Source: Kribbella caucasensis (GTDB lineage Bacteria > Actinomycetota > Actinomycetes > Propionibacteriales > Kribbellaceae). Taken from it: a DNA stretch of 64,000 nt. Position 1 is the stretch's first letter; every line of letters begins with the position of its first letter. A program made the position numbers and the translations under genes. The stretch lies in NCBI RefSeq assembly GCF_004361855.1, contig NZ_SNWQ01000001.1:124001-188000 (forward strand), read 5' to 3'. Below, one piece after another: positions 39,623 through 48,911 of the stretch. The notes beneath the pieces are model-generated. The model was not told the origin of the DNA, ran no database searches, and worked only from the letters and a program-made list of their open reading frames with translations.

Positions 39623-40711
39623 TCAGGCCTCCTCTCGCGCCAATTCGTCCTGCAGGAACGCGGCCTGCTCCTTGATCTGCGAGGTCTGGGTGGTGTGGAG
39701 ATACCGGAACAGGTCGGCCGGATCCGGCGACACGTCCTCCATCAGTCCCACCCGCAATTCGTCCGCGGCCTGTTCGGCAGCCGACTCGGCCGCCTGCTTG
39801 GCGTTGTCGTCCAGCAGGCCTTGCTCGCTGAGATAGGCGTCGAGCCGCTTGATCGGATCCCGTTCGAGCCACGGAGTCACCTCCGCCTCGTTGCGATACC
39901 GGGTCGCGTCGTCGGCGTTGGTGTGCGCCTGCACGCGATACGTGTGCGCCTCGACGAGTTGCGGTCCCTCGCCGGCCCGTGCCTTCGCGACCGCCTGACC
40001 GAGTACGGCGAGGAGGCCGGCCAGATCGTTGCCGTCGGCCCGTTCCCCCGGTACGCCGTACCCGATGCCCTTGTGTGCGAGGGACGGCGCCACAGTCTGA
40101 CGGGCGAGCGGGACGGAGATCGCGTACTCGTTGTTCTGGATGAAGAAGACGACGGGCGCCTTGAAGACGGCGGCGAAGTTGAGCGCCTCGTGGAAGTCGC
40201 CCTCGCTGGTCCCCCCGTCGCCGCAGAGCGCCATCACGACGGTGTCCTCACCCTTGAGTCGCGCGGCATGTGCGACCCCGACGGCGTGAACGAGCTGAGT
40301 GGCCAGCGGCGTGGCCTGCGGGGCGACCTTGTGCTCGTACGGGTCGTAGCCGGAGTGCCAGTCGCCTCGGAGCAGGGTGAGGGTCTCGATCGGGTCGACG
40401 CCGCGGCTGATGATCGACACGGTGTCGCGGTACGTCGGGAACAGCCAGTCGTCCTCCCGGAGCACCATCGTGGCCGCGACCTGGCAGGCCTCCTGACCGT
40501 GCGACGACGGGTAGACCGCGAGCCGCCCCTGCCGGACGAGTGCGCCGGCCTGGTCGTTGATCCGGCGACCCTTGACCAACTGTGCGTAGCCGTCGACGAG
40601 CACTTCGTCGGCCGGCAGCCGGTACTGCGGATGCTCGTGGCGGACGCCGTTCTGATCGATCAGCTGGACTGGTTCAGCGGAGGGGAGCAGGCGCTCCTCG
40701 ACGGTGGTCAT
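39623..40711 (-). CDS. bkdA: Branched-chain 2-oxoacid dehydrogenase E1 alpha
   Basis: 362 residues. The thiamine diphosphate motif GDGGTSEGDFHEALNFAA runs to NNEYAI, and the phosphorylation-loop-like YRVQAHTNADDATRYR is present. AGGAGGG precedes the ATG. First gene of the bkd operon, with a divergent Lrp-type regulator 120 bp upstream. Confidence 0.92.
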   Translation of the reverse strand: MTTVEERLLPSAEPVQLIDQNGVRHEHPQYRLPADEVLVDGYAQLVKGRRINDQAGALVRQGRLAVYPSSHGQEACQVAATMVLREDDWLFPTYRDTVSIISRGVDPIETLTLLRGDWHSGYDPYEHKVAPQATPLATQLVHAVGVAHAARLKGEDTVVMALCGDGGTSEGDFHEALNFAAVFKAPVVFFIQNNEYAISVPLARQTVAPSLAHKGIGYGVPGERADGNDLAGLLAVLGQAVAKARAGEGPQLVEAHTYRVQAHTNADDATRYRNEAEVTPWLERDPIKRLDAYLSEQGLLDDNAKQAAESAAEQAADELRVGLMEDVSPDPADLFRYLHTTQTSQIKEQAAFLQDELAREEA

Positions 40712-40831
40712 GAACCCTCCTGCGCAGGGAGACGGACGGTGGCCTCATCGTCATACTTCTGGCCATTCGGATCCATAGGCTGCAGAATTGCGAGACGATC
40801 GGACCGCGGTCGCCGCTTGGAGAGGAGCAGA

Positions 40832-41320
40832 ATGTCCGAGGAACTCTTGGTCGGGGAGCCGTCACGTGGACAGATGGTCGAGGCACCGGCCCTGGACGAG
40901 ATCGACCGGCAGATCGTCGAGGCCCTGACCCGCGACGGCCGGCTGTCGATCCGGGCTCTCGCGGACCAGGTGCACATCTCCCGCGCGAACGCCTACGCGC
41001 GGGTCGAACGCCTCACCACGACGGGCGTGATCACCGGTTTCACCGCGACCGTGGACCCGCTCAAACTCGGCCTGGCCACCTCGGCGTACGTCACCCTCAG
41101 TCTCCGGCAGAGCTCCTGGCGGACCCTGCGCGAACAACTCCAGGCGATCCCCGAGGTGAAGCACATCGCCCTGGTCGGCGGCGACTTCGACGCCATCCTG
41201 CTGGTCCGCGCCGCCGACAACGCCGGCCTCCGCCGAGTGGTCCTGGAAAAGCTCCAAGCCATCCCCGAAGTCCTCGCCACCCGCACCGCCCTCATCTTCG
41301 AAGACCTCGGCACGCTCTGA
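40832..41320 (+). CDS. Lrp/AsnC-family regulator (BkdR-like)
   Basis: 162 residues: N-terminal helix-turn-helix (LSIRALADQVHISRANAYAR) and C-terminal RAM ligand domain (VKHIALVGGDFDAILLVRA). Divergent to bkdABC, as BkdR is in other bacteria, so it probably senses branched-chain amino acids. GGAGAGGAG precedes ATG 40832. Confidence 0.88.
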   Translation: MSEELLVGEPSRGQMVEAPALDEIDRQIVEALTRDGRLSIRALADQVHISRANAYARVERLTTTGVITGFTATVDPLKLGLATSAYVTLSLRQSSWRTLREQLQAIPEVKHIALVGGDFDAILLVRAADNAGLRRVVLEKLQAIPEVLATRTALIFEDLGTL

Positions 41321-41355
41321 TCCCCGCCGACCGACGGCTCGGCGTGCTGTGATCT

Positions 41356-41455
41356 GTGCCGATCGACATGAGGTAGTCGCCTCGGCCCGGACCGGTCACG
41401 CTCAGCCGAGCGACGGCGCGCCAGTCTGCGGGCACTACCTCATGTCGAAATGCAC
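41356..41455. repeat. Dispersed palindromic element, copy B
   Basis: 100 bp between the Lrp gene and the convergent cis-prenyltransferase gene. Starts GTGCCGATCGACATGAGGTA and ends CACTACCTCATGTCGAAATG-CAC. The core matches copies A and C only around GGTCACGC. Sited where a bidirectional terminator would be expected. Confidence 0.75.
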
Positions 41456-41470
41456 GGATCGTGGTCGCGG

Positions 41471-42241
41471 TCAGGCGGCGGTGCGGCGGGCGGTGTAGGC
41501 GCGGAGGGCGCGGAGGAAGTCGATCTCGCGGAAGGCGGGCCAGTAGGCGTCACAGAAGTAGAGCTCGGAGTGGGCGCTCTGCCAGAGCAGGAAGTTCGAC
41601 ATCCGCTGCTCGCCACTGGTGCGGATGATCAGATCGGGGTCGGGCTGCCCAGTCGTGTAGAGGTGGTTGCTGAGGTCGGCCGCGGTGAGCTTGGCGGCCA
41701 GGCCGTCGAGATCGTTGCCGGCCGCGGCCTCCGACTCGAGGAGTGAACGGACAGCCTCCACGACCTCCTGACGGCCGCCGTATCCGATCGCGAGCGTGAT
41801 GTGATTGCCGGTCACCACATCCTCGGTCGCCTCGACCGCTTCCTTCAGCGCGCGGGCCGTGCTGTCGGGAAGGAGGTCGAGCATGCCGGCGACGTGCACC
41901 TGCCACCGCCCACCGGGTCGGCCGAGCTGCTGAGCGACGATGTCCTCGGTCACCTGCATCAAGTACGCGACCTCGGCTTCAGGCCGCTTCACCAGATTCT
42001 CGGTCGAGCAGACGAACACCGTGACGTGCTGAACCCCGACGGACTCGCACCACCCGAGCGCCTTCTCGACATGCAGCGCGCCGTACCGGTGTCCGATGCT
42101 CGGGTTCGCATGCCCCTGACCACGCGCCCAACGGCGGTTGCCGTCCATCACCATCCCGACGTGCTGGGGCATCGGCTTGCCGTCGAGTTGCTTGCGCAGA
42201 CGCCGCTTGTACGCCGCATACGCCAGATCTTGGAGACCCAT
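41471..42241 (-). CDS. cis-prenyltransferase (isoprenyl diphosphate synthase)
   Basis: 256 residues from ATG 42241. HVGMVMDGNRRWARGQG carries the catalytic Asp, then FVCSTENLVKRP, and DLIIRTSGEQRMSNFLLWQS closes the fold; all are hallmarks of the UppS family. The short N-terminus and GMGLQDLAYAAYKRRL-like start resemble the short-chain Rv1086 group, which makes Z-farnesyl diphosphate, as much as undecaprenyl synthases. Product chain length cannot be set by eye. Confidence 0.88.
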   Translation of the reverse strand: MGLQDLAYAAYKRRLRKQLDGKPMPQHVGMVMDGNRRWARGQGHANPSIGHRYGALHVEKALGWCESVGVQHVTVFVCSTENLVKRPEAEVAYLMQVTEDIVAQQLGRPGGRWQVHVAGMLDLLPDSTARALKEAVEATEDVVTGNHITLAIGYGGRQEVVEAVRSLLESEAAAGNDLDGLAAKLTAADLSNHLYTTGQPDPDLIIRTSGEQRMSNFLLWQSAHSELYFCDAYWPAFREIDFLRALRAYTARRTAA

Positions 42242-42251
42242 GCCGGGCAAC

Positions 42252-42773
42252 CTACCCGGCCTTCGCCTCGGCAAGTCCCGTGTCAGCCAGAATCCGGTCA
42301 ACGGTCGCCTCGAGCGAACTGGTGTGGTCGATGATCGTCTCGCGCGGCCGATCGAGCAGATCCCGCTCGCGGTACCACGCGCTCATCTCCTCGGCCGAGA
42401 ACGCGGTCGCCTTGTCCCGCATCGCATGTCTGCGCACGGTCTCCTCGAGCGGAATGTCGAGGTAGTAGAAGTACGAAGAACCCGGGTGGTCCCGAGCCAG
42501 TCGCGCCAGCATCTCGCCGTACACGACGGTGTGGAAGATGCCGTCCAGCACGGCGTGGAAGCCCTGCTGCAACGCGGTCCGGGCGATCACCTCGATCATC
42601 TCGATGTTGTTCGCCTCCGGCGGCTCCAACTCGTTCAGGACGATCCGCCGCACGTAGTCCTGCTCGACCCACGCGACTTCCTGCCCGCACGCCCGCCTGA
42701 TCCCCTGAGCCGTCGAGCTTTTCCCCGCCCCGGAGTTCCCCCGCAGAACGATCAACCGCGCATCCTCAGCCAC
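42252..42773 (-). CDS. P-loop kinase, AAA/zeta-toxin-like
   Basis: 173 residues. Walker A LRGNSGAGKSSTAQGI at the N-terminus, Asp in WVEQDYVRRI, and a lid-like region with basic residues (ETVRRHAMRDKATAFS). Small nucleotide or antibiotic-type kinases have this form. Substrate unknown; single gene, 10 bp from the prenyltransferase. Confidence 0.75.
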   Translation of the reverse strand: MAEDARLIVLRGNSGAGKSSTAQGIRRACGQEVAWVEQDYVRRIVLNELEPPEANNIEMIEVIARTALQQGFHAVLDGIFHTVVYGEMLARLARDHPGSSYFYYLDIPLEETVRRHAMRDKATAFSAEEMSAWYRERDLLDRPRETIIDHTSSLEATVDRILADTGLAEAKAG

Positions 42774-42825
42774 CCCGGCAGCCTAGGCACGAGCCCGGTC
42801 AACGACGGGCTCGCGCTTGGGCCGT

Positions 42826-43261
42826 TCACCAGCTCTGCGGCTGCCCGGGGATGTGGGTGCCGAAGGTCCACTCGTAGCCCTCGGGGTCGGCGACGCGGCA
42901 GCGGTAGTTGCCCCACTCGGTGCTGTCGGGCGTCCAGATCGACTCGGCTCCGGCGCTCACCGCGGACGCGTGGATCGCCCGCACCTCGTCCTCGGTCCCC
43001 AGCGCGATGTACGCCCCATGCCCAACCGTGTCGCCCTTCCGCACCGGGCCGGTCGTACCCCTCCTCGTCCGTGAACAAGGTGAACGCCACGTCCCCGAAC
43101 CGCATCTCGGCGTGCATGATCCCGCCCTTGTCGTCGGGAGCCTCCATCGTCGTCTCGAACCCGAACGCCTTCTCCAGCCACCGCAACGCCCCCACGGCGT
43201 TCCGGTACCCGAAGTACGCGTGCAAACTGGCGGCCCGGCTGCTGCTCTTGTTCTCGGTCAT
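42826..43261 (-). pseudogene. VOC-family protein gene with one frameshift
   Basis: The first part, LHAYFGYRNAVGALRWLEKA to FTLFTDEEGYDRP, and the second, RKGDTVGHGAYIALGTEDEV to FGTHIPGQPQSW, are halves of one glyoxalase-fold (PhnB-like) protein of about 145 residues. They lie in different frames; one extra C in the GGGCC run at about 43046-43050 would explain this. Either a recent lesion or a sequencing error. Confidence 0.75.
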
Positions 43262-43325
43262 GTCTCCAGCATGAACCGAGTAGCGGCCAAGTTCTGACCG
43301 CTACTCGATCGGTTTGCTCCGAAGT

Positions 43326-44000
43326 TCAGCGGCGGAAGGAACCAGGGCCGTTGACCTGCCAGCCGGGGGTGGTGGGGTCGGTGATTGAGGACAGCGGCAC
43401 GGTGAAGGTGCGGACCTGGCGGGCGGGGCGGCTGATGGCCCAGAAGGTGGGGGTCGTCGGGGAAGAGCGATCCCAGGCGATGCCCTGGCCTTGGACGTCG
43501 GCGAGGTGGACGGTGGCGATCCATCGCAGTTCCGAGCCGGCGACGGGGAGCTTCATCACGTAGGCCTCACCGAGGTCGTGGCCGGTCAGGTAGAGGCGGC
43601 CGTCGGGTCCCCACGAACCACCTGAGTTGCTCATCGGCTTGAACCTGTCCAGGATCGGCTTCGGGATCGTCCACGACGCGGTCTCCTCGAACCGGTCGTT
43701 CAGCTTCACGATCTGGGTGTTGTAGGTCTGCCCGTACGGCTCGGTCATGCCGTCCTGGATCACGTCGTAGTTCGCGAACCCGGCCCACCACGCCCCGTCG
43801 TACCAGTCCAGCCAGGTGATCGAACCGCGGTGGATCCCGAAGCTGTGCGAACCGAGGTGCCGCATCGTCCGGGTGTCGAAGACCTCGATCGAGCTCTCCA
43901 TCGGCCATTCCGGGTAGTTCGAGTGGACGGCGTAAAGTTTGCTGCCGACAACCACTCCGCTGTCCAGGTGCTTGACCGTGCGTGCCTGGGCGCCGCCCAC
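43326..44000 (-). CDS. Beta-propeller-like protein, probably 5'-truncated
   Basis: 224 residues from GTG 44000. WD-like segments (SGVVVGSKLYAVHSNYPEWP, WYDGAWWAGFANYD, WGPDGRLYLTGHDLGEAYV) resemble exported cycloisomerase-like or propeller proteins. It lacks the signal peptide and first blades such proteins have, and CorA ends only 25 bp upstream, so I think the 5' part was lost. No ribosome site is clear. Confidence 0.55.
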   Translation of the reverse strand: MGGAQARTVKHLDSGVVVGSKLYAVHSNYPEWPMESSIEVFDTRTMRHLGSHSFGIHRGSITWLDWYDGAWWAGFANYDVIQDGMTEPYGQTYNTQIVKLNDRFEETASWTIPKPILDRFKPMSNSGGSWGPDGRLYLTGHDLGEAYVMKLPVAGSELRWIATVHLADVQGQGIAWDRSSPTTPTFWAISRPARQVRTFTVPLSSITDPTTPGWQVNGPGSFRR

Positions 44001-44025
44001 GTCAAGGAATCTCCGACACAGGACA

Positions 44026-45024
44026 CTAGGGTTGCCGTGCGTTCTGGTCCCGCCGGAACCAGAAGAACAGCGCGATACATGGGATCAACAGCCCACCCAG
44101 CCCGAGGGCGACGAAATCCCCGAGCCCGTCGACGTGATCGACCAGCCAGCCGAAGTTCTGCCCGAAGAAGCCCGTCACGAACGTCAGCGGCAGGAACACC
44201 GTCGACAGCACCGTGAGCCGCTGGATCGTCGCGTTCTGCCGGACACTGACCTTGGTCTGCTCGACCGAGATCACGGCCATGTTCGCCTCCAGCACGGTGG
44301 CCAGCAGATCGCGCTGCGCGGCGACCTCCTCGTTCACCAGGACGAGGTGGTCGTGCACATCCCGGAAATACGGCAGCAAGTCGGTACTGCGAGCACCCCG
44401 CTCGACCGTCGCCAGTACGGCCAGGAGCGGGTGCACCGCGCGGTAGAAGTCGGTCACCTCGCGGCGGAGGAAGTAGATCCGCTCGGTCGGCGCCATCTCG
44501 CCGGCGAACACGGTGTGCTCGACCTGCTCGATGTCGCGCTCGAGTTCGGCGACGACCGGGCCGTAGTCGTCGACCACCTGGTCCAGGATCGCCCAGAGGA
44601 CCGCGTTCGTCCCGTTCTCCAGCAGCTCGGGCCGCTGCTCCAACCGGGTCCGCGCCCCGTGCAGATCGCTCGCGACCCCTTGCCGGACCGTGATCACGAA
44701 CGCGGGCCCGACGAACACGCTCACCTCGCCGAACTCGACTTCCTCCCGCTGGTCGTCGTACCGGGCGGTGCGCAGGATGACGAGGCGGATGTCGCCCTCG
44801 TACGGCTCGACCTTGGGGCGGAGGTGGAACGTCTGGGCGTCCTCGACGGCCAGTTCGTGCAGGCCGAAGTTCTCGCTGGCATCGCGAAGTTCGTCCGCGG
44901 TCGGCTCGAACAGGCCAAGCCAGACGAACCCGCCCTTGCGGACCTGTTCGGCTGCGTCCGCGACCGACATCGCGCCGACGTGCTGGCGATGTCCGTCCCG
45001 GTAGTAGGCGCAGTCCACGATCAT
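44026..45024 (-). CDS. corA: CorA-family divalent cation transporter with GQN motif
   Basis: 332 residues: large acidic cytoplasmic domain, long stalk helix, two C-terminal membrane helices (LTVLSTVFLPLTFVTGFFG, FVALGLGGLLIPCIALFFWF) and a basic tail. The signature loop reads FGQN where the canonical CorA has GMN. Family members import Mg2+ or export Zn2+; the altered motif leaves the ion uncertain. Confidence 0.88.
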   Translation of the reverse strand: MIVDCAYYRDGHRQHVGAMSVADAAEQVRKGGFVWLGLFEPTADELRDASENFGLHELAVEDAQTFHLRPKVEPYEGDIRLVILRTARYDDQREEVEFGEVSVFVGPAFVITVRQGVASDLHGARTRLEQRPELLENGTNAVLWAILDQVVDDYGPVVAELERDIEQVEHTVFAGEMAPTERIYFLRREVTDFYRAVHPLLAVLATVERGARSTDLLPYFRDVHDHLVLVNEEVAAQRDLLATVLEANMAVISVEQTKVSVRQNATIQRLTVLSTVFLPLTFVTGFFGQNFGWLVDHVDGLGDFVALGLGGLLIPCIALFFWFRRDQNARQP

Positions 45025-45176
45025 GGTGACTCCTCCCCGGCCGTCCGGTCACGGCCCCACTCGGTCCGGCACTTCTCGTCCGGGTACCGGTTCCGCTCAC
45101 CCTGATCCTGACCCCGCGGACGGCTGGCACATAGCCTTGACCGGACAAAGTGCCGATGAACTTCAGGGAGAAGCGC

Positions 45177-46148
45177 ATGAGCCGCCCGCTCGTTTTGATG
45201 CCCGGTCCGATGAATCGTTCGGTGCAGGAAGGGTTGGCCGAGGGGTTCGAGGTGATCCGGCTCTGGGAGGCGGAGAACCCGGACGCCTTGCTGGCTGAGC
45301 GGGCGCGCGACATCGTCGGGGCCGCCGTGGGCGGTACGACGGTCGACGCGGCGTTCCTCGATCAGTTCCCGAAGCTGCAGATCGTGTCCAGCTTCGGCGT
45401 CGGGTACGACAAGATCGACGCGACCGCGGCCGCCGAACGTGGCGTCGTGGTGACGAACACGCCCGGCGTCCTGGATGACGAGGTCGCCGACACCGCGCTC
45501 GGGTTGCTGCTGATGACCGCGCGCGAACTCCCCCAGGCCGAGCGTTACCTGCGGGCCGGCAAGTGGCACGAGCGGCCGTATCCGTTGACGCCGGCAACGT
45601 TGAAGGGCCGGAGGATGGGGATCCTCGGCCTCGGCCGGATCGGTGAGGCGATCGCGCACCGGGCCGCGGCGTTCGGGATCTCTGTTGCCTACCACAACCG
45701 TCGGCGCAAGGACGTGGACTTCCCGTACTACGAGTCGCTGGTCGAGCTGGCCCGCGACGTGGACATCCTGACGATCGTGATCCCAGGCGGCGACGGGACC
45801 CGTCAGCTGGTGAACGCGGAAGTCCTGGCAGCCCTTGGCCCGGACGGGATCCTCATCAACGTGGCCCGTGGAACCGTGGTCGACGAGGCCGCCCTGGTCG
45901 ACGCGTTGCGGTCTCGGACGATCCTGGCTGCGGGGCTGGACGTGTTCGAGCACGAGCCCGATGTTCATCCGGGATTGCTGGAGCTCGACAACGCCGTACT
46001 GCTGCCCCACGTCGGTTCGGCGTCGGTGCCGACTCGGGACGCGATGGGGCGGCTCGTGGTGGAGAACCTGGTGAGCTGGTTCGGTACCGGCGTACCGGTG
46101 ACGCCTGTGCAGGAGTCGGCGGATCTGGTACGACGGTTGGGTGGCTGA
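45177..46148 (+). CDS. D-isomer 2-hydroxyacid dehydrogenase
   Basis: 323 residues from ATG 45177 (AGGGAG upstream). NAD-binding GILGLGRIGEAIAHRAAAFG, catalytic Arg in INVARGTVVDE, Glu in DVFEHEPDVH and His in LPHVGSAS are all in place, as in glyoxylate/hydroxypyruvate reductases. Overlaps the next gene by 8 bp. Confidence 0.88.
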   Translation: MSRPLVLMPGPMNRSVQEGLAEGFEVIRLWEAENPDALLAERARDIVGAAVGGTTVDAAFLDQFPKLQIVSSFGVGYDKIDATAAAERGVVVTNTPGVLDDEVADTALGLLLMTARELPQAERYLRAGKWHERPYPLTPATLKGRRMGILGLGRIGEAIAHRAAAFGISVAYHNRRRKDVDFPYYESLVELARDVDILTIVIPGGDGTRQLVNAEVLAALGPDGILINVARGTVVDEAALVDALRSRTILAAGLDVFEHEPDVHPGLLELDNAVLLPHVGSASVPTRDAMGRLVVENLVSWFGTGVPVTPVQESADLVRRLGG

Positions 46149-46509
46149 TCAGGAGGACGTCCGGCAGATCGCGCTGTCCTTGCCGTCGGTGGTCGAAGGC
46201 GAGGACGGATTCGCGTTCTCCGTTGAGAAGAAGGCGATCGCCTGGGTCTGGATGGAACGGCCGGTACCGAAGAAGGCTCGGATCCCGAACGCCGACGTAC
46301 TGGCCGTCCGGGTCGGCGGGGAGGCCGCGAAACAGGAACTGCTTGCCGCGGACCCGGTGAAGTTCTTCACCGAGGCGCACTACAACGGCTACCCCGCGAT
46401 CCTCGTCCGCCTACCCGAGATCGAGCCGGACGAACTACGCGAACTCCTCACCGAGGCCTGGCGCCTCCAGGCCCCGAAAGCCCTGGTCAAGCAACACACA
46501 GACCTCTGA
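46141..46509 (+). CDS. MmcQ/YjbR-family protein
   Basis: 122 residues from GTG 46141. Contains VRQIALSLPSVVEG and FFTEAHYNGYPAILVRLPEI, typical of the small MmcQ/YjbR fold with a DNA-binding-like surface. Function unknown; co-translated with the dehydrogenase. Confidence 0.8.
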   Translation: MADQEDVRQIALSLPSVVEGEDGFAFSVEKKAIAWVWMERPVPKKARIPNADVLAVRVGGEAAKQELLAADPVKFFTEAHYNGYPAILVRLPEIEPDELRELLTEAWRLQAPKALVKQHTDL

Positions 46510-46638
46510 GCCCGCCAGCACCCCGCAGTACTGGTTTATCGCCCGAGCGAAAGCGCCAAGGAGCGCAGGCCAGTGGCAGTGGAGCGCACTGAGGTGAGAC
46601 GCGTGAAGTGAGTCAGCCGTGCGGCTGCGGGACGTGAA

Positions 46639-47040
46639 TCAGACCTGCGTGATGTTCACCATCCAGGAGATCCCGAACTTGTCCACCACCATGCCGAACT
46701 CGTCGCCCCACATCTGCTTCTCCAGCGGCATCGCCACGATGCCGCCGTCGGTCAGCTTCTCCCAGTACCCCTTCAGCTCGTCGCCGTCGTCACCGCTGAG
46801 GCTGACCGCGATGTTGGTGCCCGGGTTGTACTCCATCCCCGGTGGGGTGTCGGACGCCATCAGGGTGAACCCGTTGTCGGACTCGAGTTGGCTGTGCATG
46901 ATCCCGTCCGGAGCGTCCGGCTGCCCGAACTCCGCGAACGTGTTCATGTCCAGCGTGCCGCCGAACACGGTCTGGTAGAACTCCATCGCCTGCTTCGCGT
47001 CACCGTTGAAGCTGATGTACGGATTGAGTCGAGACGCCAT
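46639..47040 (-). CDS. VOC-family protein (PhnB-like)
   Basis: 133 residues from ATG 47040 (AAGGGGAG upstream). NPYISFNGDAKQAMEFYQTV and WGDEFGMVVDKFGISWMVN are the classic DUF1338/PhnB-like 3-demethylubiquinone-type motifs. Metal-binding glyoxalase fold; reaction unknown. Confidence 0.85.
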   Translation of the reverse strand: MASRLNPYISFNGDAKQAMEFYQTVFGGTLDMNTFAEFGQPDAPDGIMHSQLESDNGFTLMASDTPPGMEYNPGTNIAVSLSGDDGDELKGYWEKLTDGGIVAMPLEKQMWGDEFGMVVDKFGISWMVNITQV

Positions 47041-47230
47041 CACACACTCCCCTTGCCGAGACGACCGCCAGTTGTTTCGAACCCTAGACCGGCCCGCCGA
47101 CAATTCGCGACGCCTCAACCCCACAGTTCCCCCACAACCTCATCACGTCACCACCCCCACCCCCTCGGTAACCACCCCTTCGGCCAAAAACTCACCAAGC
47201 TCTGGGGGAGCTGTGGCTTATGGTGACCCG

Positions 47231-47605
47231 ATGATCCTGCGCCACGTGACGTTCGATGCCGGAAATCCCTACGACCTCGCGGTTTTCTGGAGTCAGGCAA
47301 CCGGTTGGCCGGTGGCCGATGGCGACGTGCCCGGCGACAACGAGGTACTGGTCGAGGCCCCGTCCCCAGTCCCCGGGATGCTGTTCATCGGCGTACCGGA
47401 GGGCAAGGCCGTCAAGAACCGCATCCACATCGACTGGCAACCCGACGAGCGCTCCCGCGACGAAGAGGTCGAGCGCCTCCTCACCCTCGGCGCCACCATC
47501 TTCGAAGACCACCGCACCCCCGAGGGCACCGGCTGGGTCACCATGCAAGACCCCGAAGGCAACGAATTCTGCATAGAACGAAGCACCGCCGAACGCACCC
47601 AATAA
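47231..47605 (+). CDS. VOC-family protein
   Basis: 124 residues. LRHVTFDAGNPYDLAVFWSQ and GWVTMQDPEGNEFCIER are typical of the small glyoxalase-like enzymes frequent in actinomycetes. Independent gene with no clear partner. Confidence 0.83.
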   Translation: MILRHVTFDAGNPYDLAVFWSQATGWPVADGDVPGDNEVLVEAPSPVPGMLFIGVPEGKAVKNRIHIDWQPDERSRDEEVERLLTLGATIFEDHRTPEGTGWVTMQDPEGNEFCIERSTAERTQ

Positions 47606-47677
47606 CCACCCACCCCCTCGAACACCGTCGGCCTCGGGTCGGCACACCAGCCATCCGCGTCCGCGGTACGGGAGGGT

Positions 47678-48019
47678 CTAGAGGGCCTGCTGCTCGGGTG
47701 GGTCGTCCCAGTCGGTGAGGCGGTGCCATTCGTGCTGGTCAGCGAACGAACGCTCACCCCGCACCCACTGCTCGAACAGTTCGGCGACGTCGTCCAACCC
47801 CACATCCCACGCCTGGAAGTGCCGCTGCGGCGACCCGTCGCGGTACTCCATCACCAGTACGCCGGCCCCGTAGTTCCGCGCCTGCACATACGAGTGGTCC
47901 GCCTCGGAGTCGACCACCACAAACCCCTCGGCCACCCCCAACTCCCGAGCGAGAAACGGCAACCACCGCTCCGGCTCCCCCACCGACCCCGCCGCCGTCG
48001 TCACCACGAATCTCCCCAT
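47678..48019 (-). CDS. Hypothetical protein
   Basis: 113 residues from ATG 48019. Contains FVVTTAAGSVGEPERWLPFL and a conserved-looking aromatic centre (YVQARNYGAGVLVMEYRDGS, FQAWDVGLDDVAELFEQW). It may belong to an immunity-protein-like or SMI1-like small fold, but I cannot name it. The next 478 bp upstream hold repeat copy C and no clear gene. Confidence 0.6.
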   Translation of the reverse strand: MGRFVVTTAAGSVGEPERWLPFLARELGVAEGFVVVDSEADHSYVQARNYGAGVLVMEYRDGSPQRHFQAWDVGLDDVAELFEQWVRGERSFADQHEWHRLTDWDDPPEQQAL

Positions 48020-48149
48020 CCCCCCATCCTGACCACCAATCAGCCCATCCCGCCGCCCACCTTCCACCCATCGGACTCCGGGAACTGCCAGCGGCCGGAT
48101 TCACGCGTACTGCCGACCCTCCGCCAGCGACGATCGGTCGCCCTCTTCC

Positions 48150-48250
48150 GTACCGATCGACATGAGGTAGTCCCCCCACCGGCGGGTCACCACGCCTGAT
48201 CCCGACCGATCCAACACCCCAGCAACCGACTACGTCATGTCCATCCGTAC
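48150..48250. repeat. Dispersed palindromic element, copy C
   Basis: 101 bp starting GTACCGATCGACATGAGGTA-GTC and ending GACTACGTCATGTCCATCC-GTAC. The right arm has drifted from the inverse of the left at four positions. It lies in the 478-bp gap 48020-48497, of which the rest shows nothing supported. Confidence 0.72.
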
Positions 48251-48497
48251 GCCAGCAGCAGCCGGAACCCGAAAGACCAGATACTGGTCGGTCCCGCGGT
48301 CTAGGATCGGGGCCGTGCCGGATCGGGGCGTTGTACGGAAGGTGCGGTTCGCGGTCGAGCCATGGGGGAGCTTCGGTCCGTTCGGCTTCCGTCGCTCCCA
48401 GTACGAACACGCAGTACGAGAGGCGGTACAGGACGCGACCGCCGGATGAGTGTGTCGACGGGGCACAAACGGCGTATGTGCTGAGTAATCTGGTCGG

Positions 48498-48911
48498 GTG
48501 GCGGTCAACCGTAGTCGGAAGGCCAGAGCCGCTCGCCGGCGCAAACGTCGCGTGGATCTCGCCGACAACGACCTGACCGAGGAGCAGTGGACCGCGCTCC
48601 AGGCCGCCTGGAACGGGTGCGCGTACTGCGGCGCGGCCGACCAGGCCCTGCAGCGTGACTGCGTACTCCCCATCTCGCGCGGCGGGCGATACACCCTCGA
48701 CAACGTCGTACCGGCCTGCCGCTCCTGCAACACCAGCAAGTGCAACGACGAGGTCACCGCCTGGCTCCGCCGGAAGCGCCTCGACGAACAGGCCTTCCTG
48801 CTCCGCCACTTCGTAGTCCGCAAGGCCCTCAGTCCGCAACCTCTCGCAGAACCGACCGCCGCACCGGAGCCGACCCTATCGTTGGGGCCGGAGTATGGCG
48901 GTCAGCCGTAG
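48498..48911 (+). CDS. HNH endonuclease domain protein
   Basis: 137 residues from GTG. Basic N-terminus (RKARAARRRKRR), then CAYCG, CVLPISRGGRYTLDNVVPAC and CRSCN form a zinc-supported HNH-type centre (the canonical first His is replaced by the VLP segment, weakening it). Free-standing HNH; its 3' end overlaps the convergent gene. Confidence 0.75.
   Translation: MAVNRSRKARAARRRKRRVDLADNDLTEEQWTALQAAWNGCAYCGAADQALQRDCVLPISRGGRYTLDNVVPACRSCNTSKCNDEVTAWLRRKRLDEQAFLLRHFVVRKALSPQPLAEPTAAPEPTLSLGPEYGGQP

Noticed and set aside
48237..48449. Possible 70-residue protein right of repeat copy C
   Set aside because: It starts inside the repeat arm, lacks a ribosome site and has no recognisable motif.
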